Positions 17,208 to 25,370 of a stretch of DNA of 64,000 bases are shown piece by piece. The stretch comes from Actinoplanes sp. NBRC 103695 (GTDB taxonomy: Bacteria; Actinomycetota; Actinomycetes; Mycobacteriales; Micromonosporaceae). The notes under the pieces were generated by a model. That model had not been told where the DNA came from, ran no database searches, and saw only the letters and a program-made list of their open reading frames with translations. The first letter of the stretch is position 1; every line of letters begins with the position of its first letter. The DNA lies in the NCBI RefSeq assembly GCF_030269485.1, contig NZ_BSTL01000035.1, positions 5,045 through 69,044 on the forward strand, read 5' to 3'. A program made the position numbers and the translations under genes.

Positions 17208-17765
17208 TCAGTTCAGGCTCGGATCGGGCGGGAAGTGGGCCACCGCGGCCAGGATGTCGCCCTGCCTGCGCAGGACCATGCCCCACAGGTCGTCCGGGCG
17301 GGTGACGAACGGGTCGCCGGGGAGGGCGTCGAAGACGAACCAGGACCCGGACGAGATCTCGTCCTCGAGCTGGCCGGGCGACCAGCCGGAATAGCCGGCG
17401 AAGACGCGGATGCCGGCCACGCTGTCGCGGAGGCGGTCGGGGTCGGCGGACAGGTCGACCGTGCCGAGCGCGCCGCTGACCTGATGGAAACCGGTCAGCC
17501 GCTTCTTGACCTCGGGACGGGTGCGGGCCAGGCAGATGGCCGACTCGGGCTGCACCGGGCCGCCCTCGAACAGGACCGCCGGGTCACCGGCCAGCTCGCC
17601 CCAGGCACCGAGCACCTCGGCGACCGGCACCTCGGTGGCTCGGTTGAGGACCACGCCCAGCGCGCCGCCGGTCTCGTGGGCGACGAGCAGCACGACCGTA
17701 CGGTCGAAGTTGGGGTCCTTGAGCGTCGGAGTCGCAACCAGTAACTGGCCGGTCATCGACTCCAT
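17208..17765 (-). CDS. YqgE/AlgH family protein
   Basis: 185 residues from the ATG at 17765, chosen for its GGAGG seven bases upstream and because the family begins with GQLLVATPTLKDPNFDRTVV near the N-terminus. Other family motifs: GALGVVLNRATEVPVAEVL, FEGGPVQPESAICLAR, FAGYSGWSPGQLEDEI and GSWFVFDALPGDPF. Length is normal (about 185). The family is conserved but its biochemical role is not settled. It is transcribed away from the MTA phosphorylase gene. Confidence 0.93.
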   Translation of the reverse strand: MESMTGQLLVATPTLKDPNFDRTVVLLVAHETGGALGVVLNRATEVPVAEVLGAWGELAGDPAVLFEGGPVQPESAICLARTRPEVKKRLTGFHQVSGALGTVDLSADPDRLRDSVAGIRVFAGYSGWSPGQLEDEISSGSWFVFDALPGDPFVTRPDDLWGMVLRRQGDILAAVAHFPPDPSLN

Positions 17766-17833
17766 CGACCGACCTCCGATTCGCTGACCCTCGCTATGCA
17801 CGATGCCTCCGGTGCGCACCCGCCACGGCATTG

Positions 17834-17859
17834 GTGGCAGGCGGCGGCGCGCCTGCCAC
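17834..17859. other. Inverted repeat between divergent genes
   Basis: GTGGCAGGCG (17834-17843) and CGCCTGCCAC (17850-17859) form a perfect 10-bp inverted repeat with a 6-base spacer. It lies between the YqgE gene and the MTA phosphorylase gene. It could be an operator for either; no regulator is known. Confidence 0.4.
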
Positions 17860-17947
17860 GTCGCGCGGGGCAGGAGGCGGAGTGAGTGAGAGCAACGCCA
17901 TGCATCGCACGATAGCCGCTGCTGTCGGCCACCGATAAGGTCTGCGC

Positions 17948-18754
17948 ATGAACCATCCACCCTCAGCGGCAGAGATCGGCGTGATCGGCGGTTCCGGCCT
18001 TTACGCACTGCTCGACGACGCTCACGAGGTGGAGGTGTCCACGCCCTACGGTGCTCCGTCGGACCGGATCACCCTGGCCGAGGTGGGCGGGCGTCGTGTC
18101 GCCTTTCTGCCACGGCATGGCAAGGATCATCGGTTTCCGCCGCATCGGATTCCCTATCGGGCGAATCTGTGGGCGCTGCGGTCGCTCGGCGTGCGCCAGG
18201 TGGTCGCTCCCTGTGCGGTCGGCGGCCTGCGGCCGGAGCTGGGTCCGGGCACGTTCGTGGTTCCCGACCAGTTGATCGACCGTACGAGCGGGCGCGTGCA
18301 GACGTATTTCGACGAGGGCGCGGTGCACGTGTCGTTCGCGGACCCGTACTGCCCCGCGGGGCGGGCGGCGGTGCTGGCCGCCGCCGAGCCGGTCGCCGCG
18401 GTCGACGGCGGCACGATGGTGGTCGTGGAGGGTCCGCGGTTCTCGTCGCGGGCGGAGTCCCGCTGGTTCACCTCGATCGGCGGCACGATCGTGAACATGA
18501 CCGGACACCCGGAGGCGGTGCTGGCCCGCGAGCTGGCCCTCTGTTACACCGCGATCGCCCTGGTGACAGACCTGGACGCGGGGGTCGAGGGTGATCACGG
18601 GGTGACGATGGACGAGGTGTTCAAGGTGTTCGCCGACAACACCGCCCGGCTGCGTGACGTACTGCTTGACGCGGTGACCCGGCTGCCCGCCGAGCGCACC
18701 TGCCCGTGCGGGCACGCCCTGGACGGCATCAAGGTGTCGCTGGAACTCCCCTGA
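17948..18754 (+). CDS. mtnP: S-methyl-5'-thioadenosine phosphorylase
   Basis: 268 residues, standard length. It cleaves methylthioadenosine with phosphate to adenine and methylthioribose-1-phosphate in the methionine salvage pathway. Motifs: phosphate-loop GVIGGSGLYAL, FLPRHGKDHRFPPHRIPYRA, VVAPCAVGGLRPELGPGTFV, VVVEGPRFSSRAESRWF and NMTGHPEAVLARELALCYT. These fit the MTAP branch of the PNP/UDP phosphorylase family, though MTAP-II and purine nucleoside phosphorylase activity cannot be separated by eye. It stands alone. Confidence 0.9.
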   Translation: MNHPPSAAEIGVIGGSGLYALLDDAHEVEVSTPYGAPSDRITLAEVGGRRVAFLPRHGKDHRFPPHRIPYRANLWALRSLGVRQVVAPCAVGGLRPELGPGTFVVPDQLIDRTSGRVQTYFDEGAVHVSFADPYCPAGRAAVLAAAEPVAAVDGGTMVVVEGPRFSSRAESRWFTSIGGTIVNMTGHPEAVLARELALCYTAIALVTDLDAGVEGDHGVTMDEVFKVFADNTARLRDVLLDAVTRLPAERTCPCGHALDGIKVSLELP

Positions 18755-18954
18755 CCAGGTTCAGGCCGAGGTAGTCGGCTTCACTCCTCCGTGTCGCCGC
18801 CCCGTCGACCGACCGGATGATCCCCGGGCCGTCGGACGAGTTCGGCGACGAGCCGTTGAAGATCCGCGTTGTCCTCGGCGACACTCCGCCATTCCCTACC
18901 CGAGCAATTGCCGGTGGCAGGCATTCGGCAATCCGGCGGCCCCCGGCCCGGCCG

Positions 18955-19917
18955 CTATTCCTCGAGGGCCTCCGTCAGCCGGCTGCGGGCCCAGTCGTAG
19001 TGGTCGGCGCCGAAGCCGCGGTACGCCGTCTCGATGACCAGGATCAGCCCGAGGTGCACGTTGTACAGGCGGCGGCGCCGGCGTTCGTCCGCGGTGAGCT
19101 CGTTCTTGCCGTAGCCGCGCAGGTACGCCGACGGGTCGCCGAAGGCGGGCAGCTCCGTGCCGACGAAGATCGCCTCCATCAGCGGGTCGCCGTAGAACGC
19201 CCGCTCATGGTCGATGATGCTGACGATCCGGCCGCCCGAGATCATCACGTTGTTGGGATAGAGGTCCCACTCGACGAACCGCGGCTCGGTCACCGCGTCC
19301 AGGCAGTCGCTCCGCCCGGCCACGTGCGCGCGGATCCGGTCGTACTCGAATCCCAGATCGACCCCACGCCGCTCGCCGTCGCGCAGCAGGTCCTCGACCA
19401 TCGCGGTGAAGCAGGCACGCCAGCTGTCCGTGCCCGGCCCGCCGAGCCGGCCGAACCTCTCGCCGCGGATCTCGTTGAGCTGCCGGGTCGCGCCGCCGAG
19501 GGCAACGTCGTAGGCGTCGTGCTCGTCCCGCGGAAGGTCGTCCCGGATCATGCCGTAGTTGTCGGCGTGGACGAACTCCATCATGAACCAGTCGGCGTCG
19601 CACAGCTCCCGGCTGAGGTCGGCGAAGTAGACCTCCGGCACGGGAACGCTCGAGTTCTTCCGGATCAGGTCGAGCGCGGCCAGCTCGGTGGCCATCGCGC
19701 CGCGCTCGTACGTCATCACCTCGACGGCCGCCGGCGGCGCGATCTTGAGCGCCGCCTCCCGGCCGTCCCGCAGGCGCAGCCGGTACGCCACGTTGAACCA
19801 GCCGTGGCCCAGCTCGGAGATCTCGTCGGGGCCCCGCTCCGGGCCGAAGGCCCGCTCGGTCATCGCCCGGAGCACGTCTGGCGTCTGCCGGTTCTTGGTC
19901 AGGCTCTCCACCCGCAC
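18955..19917 (-). CDS. Aminoglycoside-phosphotransferase-fold kinase
   Basis: 320 residues, GTG start. The APH/choline-kinase fold is recognisable: GHGWFNVAYRLRLRDG (nucleotide loop), ALKIAPP (Lys), catalytic loop VEWDLYPNNVMI and metal-binding IIDHERAFYGDP. The usual HGD of the catalytic loop is EWD: the Asp and Asn are kept while the His is replaced. The substrate is unknown; it may act on an antibiotic, choline-like molecule or sugar. No operon partner. Confidence 0.8.
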   Translation of the reverse strand: MRVESLTKNRQTPDVLRAMTERAFGPERGPDEISELGHGWFNVAYRLRLRDGREAALKIAPPAAVEVMTYERGAMATELAALDLIRKNSSVPVPEVYFADLSRELCDADWFMMEFVHADNYGMIRDDLPRDEHDAYDVALGGATRQLNEIRGERFGRLGGPGTDSWRACFTAMVEDLLRDGERRGVDLGFEYDRIRAHVAGRSDCLDAVTEPRFVEWDLYPNNVMISGGRIVSIIDHERAFYGDPLMEAIFVGTELPAFGDPSAYLRGYGKNELTADERRRRRLYNVHLGLILVIETAYRGFGADHYDWARSRLTEALEE

Positions 19918-20149
19918 ATCATGACGCGTACGTGATGTCGCCGAACCGCGCCACGTCGCCGAGGTTGCTGTTCAGTCAGGTGGCGAATGGCGATGAGGCG
20001 TCTGTTCATGTCTGGTTGTGGACCCGGCGTCACCGGATGTTGCTTTACGGACGATCAATTTTGATTCGTGATCGTGGGTTGACCGAGCGTTGCCCCCTAT
20101 GGAACCCTGCGTTGCGGCTTGATCACCATTCGTTGACGGGGGTTCTCCT

Positions 20150-21310
20150 TTGTCCGATACGCGGCGCAGTCCGCTGGTGGCGCGACTGCTGGAGGACCCG
20201 GACCGGTTCTGGGCCGAGTCCGGCAATCGGAGTCCCCTCGTCGAGCCGTGGGACGACGACCACGTGCTGGTCACGTTCCTCTGGCGCGGTGAGGCCGAGA
20301 GCACCAAGGCATGGTGGAACATCGACGTGCCGCTGGACCGGATCCCCGGCACCGACGTCTGGCACGGCTCCCAGGTCTTCCCGCGGGACCTGCGCACCAC
20401 CTACTGCCTCACGCACGACGAGGCCGCTGGGGCGCCGCCGGCGCGGACGTACCAGGGTCCGTCGCATCTGGACCCCGGCAACGACCGGGTCATCGCATTC
20501 CCCGCGGACCCGTACGACCCCAGCGACTCCGACGGCTACCTGTCACTGCTGGAGCTGCCGGACGCGCCCGCCGACGCCTGGTACACGCCGCGCCCGGGGG
20601 TGACCGCCGGAACGCTGACCACCGAACGACTCCCCGGGGACGAGCTGCCGATCACCGTCTACCGGCCGGACGGAGCCGACCCGGCCGGCCTTCCGACGCT
20701 GGTGGCGTTCGACGGCTGGCTGGCGCAGGCGGTCATGCACATGCCCACCGCGCTGGACAACCTGATCGCCGCCGGCCGCGTCCCGCCGATGACCGCCCTC
20801 TTCGTGCACGCCCGCGAGGAGAGCCGCGACGACGACCTGATGCCCGGCCCGCGAATCCAGAGCCTGATCGCCGACCGGTTGCTGCCGTGGGCCCGCGACA
20901 GGTGGCGGATCGGTTCGCCGACCGGCGGCAACGTGGTGGCCGGCATGTCCCGCGGTGGCCTCGTCGCCGCGTACATCGGATTGTGCCGTCCCGATCTTTT
21001 CTCCGGTGTCATCGCGCACTCGGGCAGCTTCTGGTGGCCGGCGCCCGGCGACGGCGAGCCACGGCAGCTGATCCGCGACGTGCCCGGCCTCCCCCGGGCC
21101 GACGTGCGCATCTTCCTCGACGTCGGCCGGATGGAGACGATGGCCGGCCCCGGCGGGTCACCCTCGCAGCTGAGCGTCTGCCGGGAGATGAGAGACGCGC
21201 TCCGCGCCCGGGGGTACGCGGTGAGCTACACCGAGTTCTCCGGCGGCCACGACTACGTCAACTGGCGGCACACCTTCCCGGACGCCCTCATGGCGGTCAC
21301 ACACGGGTGA
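20150..21310 (+). CDS. Fes-like alpha/beta-hydrolase (enterochelin-esterase type)
   Basis: 386 residues from a TTG at 20150; no better start or clear ribosome site is seen, so the start is uncertain. The N-terminal third matches the Fes N-terminal beta-sandwich (VTFLWRGEAES, VPLDRIPGTDVWHGSQVFPR). The C-terminal esterase-D-type hydrolase has nucleophile GMSRGGLVA and a late GGHDYVNW histidine. The family hydrolyses trilactone siderophores to free iron. No siderophore genes are adjacent, so the substrate is open. Confidence 0.85.
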   Translation: MSDTRRSPLVARLLEDPDRFWAESGNRSPLVEPWDDDHVLVTFLWRGEAESTKAWWNIDVPLDRIPGTDVWHGSQVFPRDLRTTYCLTHDEAAGAPPARTYQGPSHLDPGNDRVIAFPADPYDPSDSDGYLSLLELPDAPADAWYTPRPGVTAGTLTTERLPGDELPITVYRPDGADPAGLPTLVAFDGWLAQAVMHMPTALDNLIAAGRVPPMTALFVHAREESRDDDLMPGPRIQSLIADRLLPWARDRWRIGSPTGGNVVAGMSRGGLVAAYIGLCRPDLFSGVIAHSGSFWWPAPGDGEPRQLIRDVPGLPRADVRIFLDVGRMETMAGPGGSPSQLSVCREMRDALRARGYAVSYTEFSGGHDYVNWRHTFPDALMAVTHG

Positions 21311-21439
21311 ACTGGCGTACGGCATGCGTACCGTCCGGGTCCGCGTGACCGGCTCGGGCTGTGTCGGCGTCGACCGGGCGGAGGTCACGACGGCCGATCA
21401 GGACCCTCACCGCGAACGGTCTCTCAGCGCGCGACGGGG

Positions 21440-22474
21440 TCAGGTCGCCGGACGGAACGAACCCCCGGTGATCTGGCCCGGCGTCGCCTCGTTGAGCTTG
21501 GGTTCGGCGACCGAGAAGGCGCCCGGCGTGTTGGCCTTGATGGACGTCGCGCGGTTGTCCTCGAGCATCGCGCCCAGGGCGTTGAGCGCGTCGGCGACCA
21601 TGCGCTCCTGCTCGTAGGTGTCGGCGTCCAGCTTGTTCAACGCCTCGCTGATCTTGACCGCGACCTCCGCGGCAGTCGGGGCGCTGAGGTCGTTGGTGGG
21701 CGGCGGGTCGGGCAGCAGTCCCTGGGCCAGGGTGCCGCCCGCGTCCAGCAGCACGGCGGTCGCGGCCAGGCCCCAGCCGCCGGTCACCGCGCCGAGGGCG
21801 GTGCCGATCGCGCAGGCGACGAGCGTGCCCCACAGCTCCGACTTGGGGTCGCGGGCGTTGTTGAGCATCTGGACCGCGTCGATGCTCTTCTTGAGGAGCT
21901 CGACGACGGCCTTGCGGTAACGCACGTAAATGATCTTGTTGCACTCGAGCTGGCCGCGGACCACGCTGAGCAGCTTGCGCTGGTTGGGCACCACGCTCTG
22001 CAGCGGCGTGAGGAAGTTGTCGATGAAGTTGTCCTTGAACGTGCCCTCCCACCCGGCCATCTCGACGCGGACGTCGTTGATGCGGCCGAGCGCGGCACTG
22101 GCGCCGGTGAAGTTCCCGGCGGTGTCCGCGCTGCCCTCGAACATGCCCTCGATGGTGCGCATGGTGTCGATGACCGGGTCGAGGTCGTCCGGGTCGGGCT
22201 TCAGCCGCTGCTCAAAAGCCGGGATGACCCACTCGAAGTACTCGTTCTGAACTTTGACCCGGTAGCCCTGGACCTCCTCGGGTGGGATGGGCGGACCCAT
22301 CTGCTCACCGGGATGCGCCTGGGCCCACTCGTTCTCCACGGCCTTCATCCAGGACTCCATGTCCTCGATGGTCTGCTTGATCAGCTCGTCGTGGAGTTTC
22401 TTCGCCTGCTGGCGGACGGTGCCCTCGTAGGCGCCGCCGGCCAGGTCGGCGGGCGTGGTGACTTCGCCGGACAT
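21440..22474 (-). CDS. Helical T7SS-substrate-like protein, unknown
   Basis: 344 residues. It is mostly amphipathic helix with a central hydrophobic glycine-rich stretch (TALGAVTGGWGLAATAVLL, about 228-246). The middle part (SADTAGNFTGASAALGRIND, then WEGTFKDNFIDNF) resembles the helical hairpins of WXG100/LXG-type T7SS proteins, but no exact WXG motif or defined toxin domain is seen. It is the last gene of an operon with an EspC-like protein and an NHL protein. Export through a T7SS is inference. Confidence 0.6.
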   Translation of the reverse strand: MSGEVTTPADLAGGAYEGTVRQQAKKLHDELIKQTIEDMESWMKAVENEWAQAHPGEQMGPPIPPEEVQGYRVKVQNEYFEWVIPAFEQRLKPDPDDLDPVIDTMRTIEGMFEGSADTAGNFTGASAALGRINDVRVEMAGWEGTFKDNFIDNFLTPLQSVVPNQRKLLSVVRGQLECNKIIYVRYRKAVVELLKKSIDAVQMLNNARDPKSELWGTLVACAIGTALGAVTGGWGLAATAVLLDAGGTLAQGLLPDPPPTNDLSAPTAAEVAVKISEALNKLDADTYEQERMVADALNALGAMLEDNRATSIKANTPGAFSVAEPKLNEATPGQITGGSFRPAT

Positions 22475-22499
22475 GAGATTCCCCGTTCTGGTACGGCTG

Positions 22500-22934
22500 T
22501 TACTCCGGCACCGGCTTGCCCGGGTCGTCGGCGGAACCGGCGACCGGCGGATTCGAGTTCGCGTCCGAGGGGTCGTGGTTGGCCGGGTTCTTCAGGTAGG
22601 CGTCGAACTTCGCGGCGTTCGCGGTGTCCACGTCGAGGTAGGCCTGCCGTGCCTCGCGGACACCTTGGGCCGCGTCGAGCACGGTGCTGCCGAGCTGCTC
22701 GGTCATGGCCTGGATGCCGGCTCGCACGCCCTCCCACGCCGCCCCGACGGAGCTGGTCATGACCGACGCGCCCGGGTAGGCGGGCGTGTTGCCGCGGAAC
22801 GAGTCGCCGCTGTTCCTCCCCGGCCCGCCGATCAGGCGGTTGGCGTCGTAGAACACGTCCGCGACCCGCGGCAGGTGCACCTCGGACACCCGCCACAGGT
22901 GATAGAGGTCGCCCCCCGTCACATCCGCCACCAC
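22500..22934 (-). CDS. EspC/WXG100-like T7SS-associated protein
   Basis: 144 residues. The region LYHLWRVSEVHLPRVADVFY, then GAAWEGVRAGIQAMTEQLGS, has the two-helix layout and AWEG turn of EspC/WXG100-like secreted proteins. The C-terminus is a disordered Asn/Pro/Asp tail. The start is one of two adjacent GTG codons (22934 or 22931) behind GGGGGAGGAG. The gene lies 25 nt upstream of the helical protein and downstream of the NHL gene. It is a probable T7SS substrate or chaperone partner. Confidence 0.65.
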   Translation of the reverse strand: MVADVTGGDLYHLWRVSEVHLPRVADVFYDANRLIGGPGRNSGDSFRGNTPAYPGASVMTSSVGAAWEGVRAGIQAMTEQLGSTVLDAAQGVREARQAYLDVDTANAAKFDAYLKNPANHDPSDANSNPPVAGSADDPGKPVPE

Positions 22935-22982
22935 GGTCTCCTCCCCCTCAGGCCCGCCACCACGGTCTCCTCCCCCTCAGGC
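22925..22982. repeat. 29-bp tandem duplication of a translation start region
   Basis: Two exact 29-bp copies (22925-22953 and 22954-22982). Each carries, on the minus strand, the end of the NHL gene, the GGGGGAGGAG ribosome site and the GTGGTGGCG start. The duplication length is not a multiple of three, so the upstream start opens a short out-of-frame leader frame ending ATGTGA across the real gene's beginning. Confidence 0.88.
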
Positions 22983-24143
22983 CCGCCGCCGGGCGACAAC
23001 CACGATCAAGAGCACGATCAGGAGTACGAGCACCGCGCCGCCGACGAGCCACGGCCAGAGCGGCGCCTCGTCGGTGCCGCCGGGCGGCGTACCCGGATCT
23101 GCCGTGACCCGGACGCTGAGCACCCGGTGCCCGCCGGTGTCGACGATGTAGACCGGGCCGTCGGCCCCCGGGCCGACCGCCAGGTGAATCGTGCCGCGCG
23201 TGTCGGTCAGGGACGCCACGGTCGTGATCGTCCCGCCGGGCCCGAGCCGCAGCACTGCCCTCTGCTTACGGTCGAAGACGTACGGCCCGTCCTTGCCGGC
23301 GCCCACCGCCTCCACGTCGTTCAGCGGCTGGTCGGCCGGCGGCCACTGCGCGCCGTCGGCGGTCGCCCACGTGCCCGAACCCGGCGCCGTGACGGTCGCG
23401 ATCCGCTGCGCGCGCAGCCGACGCAGCAGCAGGCCGCCGGAGATCCACACGTCACCGTCGCCGGACGCCGCCAGCGAGTTGGGCGCACCCACCGGGACCT
23501 CGGTCGCCGGACCGCCGGCCGCACTCGCGGTCACCACGCCGTTGCCGGCGGCCACGCTCGCCTTGCCGTCGGGGGTCACCGCCAGAACGCGGTTGTTCTC
23601 CTGGTCACCGACGTAGACCGTGCCGTCGCTGCCCGCGGCGAGCCCGGTCGGCGCCCCCATCGGGCGGGTCAGAGACGACGTACCGGCGGCATCCGCCCGG
23701 ACAGTCAGCGTGCCGTCCTTCGCCAGGGCGTACACCCGGATGGCGCCGGCGTCGGCGATGAAGACCGTGCCGTCCCCGCCGACCGCGACGGCCGCCGGAG
23801 CGATGAGGGCGACGTCGGTCGCCTTGGCGCCGGCCGCGACGGTGGGTGCCTGCGTCGCCGCTTCACCCGAGCCCGCCACGGTGCTGATCGTCCCGTCCGG
23901 TGCGACCGCGCGAACCTTCCGGTTGCCGGTGTCCGCGATGTAGAGCGTCCCGTCCGCGCCCGCCGCCGCGCCCAGCGGGGCGTTCAATGTGGACTGTGCC
24001 GCCGGCCCGCCGTCACCGGTCGCTCCCGGCGAACCGGTCCCGGCCACCGCGGCCGGCGATTCCGGCGCGGCCGAGGCGGGCGTCGCCACTCCCAGGATCG
24101 CAAGGAGCGCCGCCGCTGATGCCGCTGTCGGTCGAGTCCACAC
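22977..24143 (-). CDS. Secreted, membrane-anchored NHL-type beta-propeller
   Basis: 388 residues. A signal peptide (SAAALLAILGVATPASAAP) is followed by NHL-like blades, each with a GxDGTLYIADTGNRKVRAV-like core (about 55, 110, 165, 300 and 330), and ends with a membrane helix (LWPWLVGGAVLVLLIVLLIV) and an Arg-rich tail. It is an extracellular scaffold or binding protein. It starts the operon with the EspC-like and helical proteins, so it may act at the outside of a T7SS. Function not established. Confidence 0.8.
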   Translation of the reverse strand: MWTRPTAASAAALLAILGVATPASAAPESPAAVAGTGSPGATGDGGPAAQSTLNAPLGAAAGADGTLYIADTGNRKVRAVAPDGTISTVAGSGEAATQAPTVAAGAKATDVALIAPAAVAVGGDGTVFIADAGAIRVYALAKDGTLTVRADAAGTSSLTRPMGAPTGLAAGSDGTVYVGDQENNRVLAVTPDGKASVAAGNGVVTASAAGGPATEVPVGAPNSLAASGDGDVWISGGLLLRRLRAQRIATVTAPGSGTWATADGAQWPPADQPLNDVEAVGAGKDGPYVFDRKQRAVLRLGPGGTITTVASLTDTRGTIHLAVGPGADGPVYIVDTGGHRVLSVRVTADPGTPPGGTDEAPLWPWLVGGAVLVLLIVLLIVVVARRRA

Positions 24144-24205
24144 GGCGCCTGTGTATCACACCAGCTCGCGGCTAGGCTGCCCCGAGACCAGCCGGAGGAG
24201 GCGGA

Positions 24206-24775
24206 ATGACTATCGGTGACCATCTACGCACGATGACGGTCCAGGCCGAGTCGCCCGACGGCAACATCTGGTCCCGCGTCCACGACTACACCCGCCTCGA
24301 CGTCGGTTTCCGACCTTTCGCGTACGAGCGGTACGACGAGCCGAGCCTCTCCTACCAGCTGGCCCGCCTCGGCCTGCTGACCTGGGTCGCCTGGTCCCGC
24401 GAGCGCACCGAGATCTACCGCCGCACGGTGAACCTCACCACCGACGAGGCCGGACGTGCCACCTGGACCGAGGACCCGGCCCGCCTGCGCTACGAGGCCG
24501 AGCTCAACGCCATCGAGGCCGCCGGCGTCTCCACCCACGGCGCCGTCCGCGTGCGCACGGTCGGCATGATGCAGTGGCAGGTCGACGTCGAGCCCGGCAC
24601 GCTGCGCCGCCTCGTCGAGCCCACCTTCGCCGGCGAGATCCACGCCGCCTTCGACGCCCTGATGTCGGACCGCCAACGCCAGATCATCATGCTGAAGAGC
24701 GAGTACTTCGACCTGGGCCTCCCCCGCCGCTGGCAGGACATCATGACCGAGGCCCGCCGCCTCAACCGGTCTTAG
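24206..24775 (+). CDS. Conserved-looking hypothetical protein beside T7SS operon
   Basis: 189 residues, ATG with GGAGGAGGCGG upstream. No signal peptide or membrane helix. The sequence is mixed alpha/beta with a well-ordered C-terminus (GMMQWQVDVEPGTLRRLVEP, QRQIIMLKSEYFDL). I do not recognise the family. It is divergent from the NHL operon, and its end overlaps the convergent CGNR gene by 14 nt. Confidence 0.7.
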   Translation: MTIGDHLRTMTVQAESPDGNIWSRVHDYTRLDVGFRPFAYERYDEPSLSYQLARLGLLTWVAWSRERTEIYRRTVNLTTDEAGRATWTEDPARLRYEAELNAIEAAGVSTHGAVRVRTVGMMQWQVDVEPGTLRRLVEPTFAGEIHAAFDALMSDRQRQIIMLKSEYFDLGLPRRWQDIMTEARRLNRS

Positions 24776-25280
24776 CCCGGCGCTCCCGGTAGGTGCGGGT
24801 CTTGTGACGGTTGCCGCAGACCTCCATGTCGCACCAGCGCCCGCGGCCGCTGCGTGAGGTGTCGTAGAACGCCCACCGGCAGTCCACCGCATCGCACAGC
24901 TTGATCCGCTTCCAGTCGTCCCGGGCCACGCTCTCGGCCACCGTCTCGAGAACAACGTCCAGCCACGGCCGGCCGGAGCTTGCGGCGATCCGCAGCCCAC
25001 CCGACGCATCCGGTGCGAGCCGCAGCGCATAACCCTCGAGAGCCGCCCCGGACTCCCCGCCGAGCGCCTGCCGCAGTGCGGTGCGCAGGGCGGTGGTGGC
25101 GCTCAGGTCAGCCGCCCGCAGCGTTGTCCCCGCAGCCGCCAGTTCGTGGGCGACCAACCAGTCCGCCAGCGCCTGCGGCGAGGTCAGTTGCTCACCGGCG
25201 ACGTGCCTCTCCCCGTTCCGGACGAACGTTCTCTCGTCGACCGTGTTGAGGAACTCCTCGATCAGCTGCAGCGTGCTCAC
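24762..25280 (-). CDS. CGNR zinc-finger transcriptional regulator
   Basis: 172 residues from the GTG at 25280; the frame extends to 25325 but the ABATE domain begins with STLQLIEEFLNTVDERTF. The C-terminal CGNR zinc finger is intact: CDAVDCRWAFYDTSRSGRGR and WCDMEVCGNRHKTRTYRERR. The family binds DNA and probably a small stress ligand through ABATE. It is divergent from an epoxide-hydrolase-type gene, its likely target. The short upstream space suggests a leaderless transcript with TATGCT as -10. Confidence 0.88.
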   Translation of the reverse strand: MSTLQLIEEFLNTVDERTFVRNGERHVAGEQLTSPQALADWLVAHELAAAGTTLRAADLSATTALRTALRQALGGESGAALEGYALRLAPDASGGLRIAASSGRPWLDVVLETVAESVARDDWKRIKLCDAVDCRWAFYDTSRSGRGRWCDMEVCGNRHKTRTYRERRAKTG

Positions 25281-25281
25281 G

Positions 25282-25332
25282 ACACCAGCATATCCCAATA
25301 CTGGTGTTTGACGAACCGCCGACACTGGTATT
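25282..25332. promoter_or_regulatory. Likely CGNR-regulator operator with repeated CCAGT motif
   Basis: ACACCAG (25282-25288) and CTGGTGT (25301-25307) form an inverted repeat, and CACTGGTATT follows at about 25323-25332. A possible TTGACG (-35) and TATTAG (-10) for the rightward gene lie inside. The placement suits joint control of the divergent pair. Confidence 0.5.
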
Positions 25333-25370
25333 AGCGTTCAATGGTGTCGCAACGATCTGAGGAGGAACCG

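Noticed and set aside
18755..18954. Gene or site after the MTA phosphorylase
   Set aside because: Only short frames and a weak inverted ATTGCC/GGCAAT pair are present; nothing supportable.
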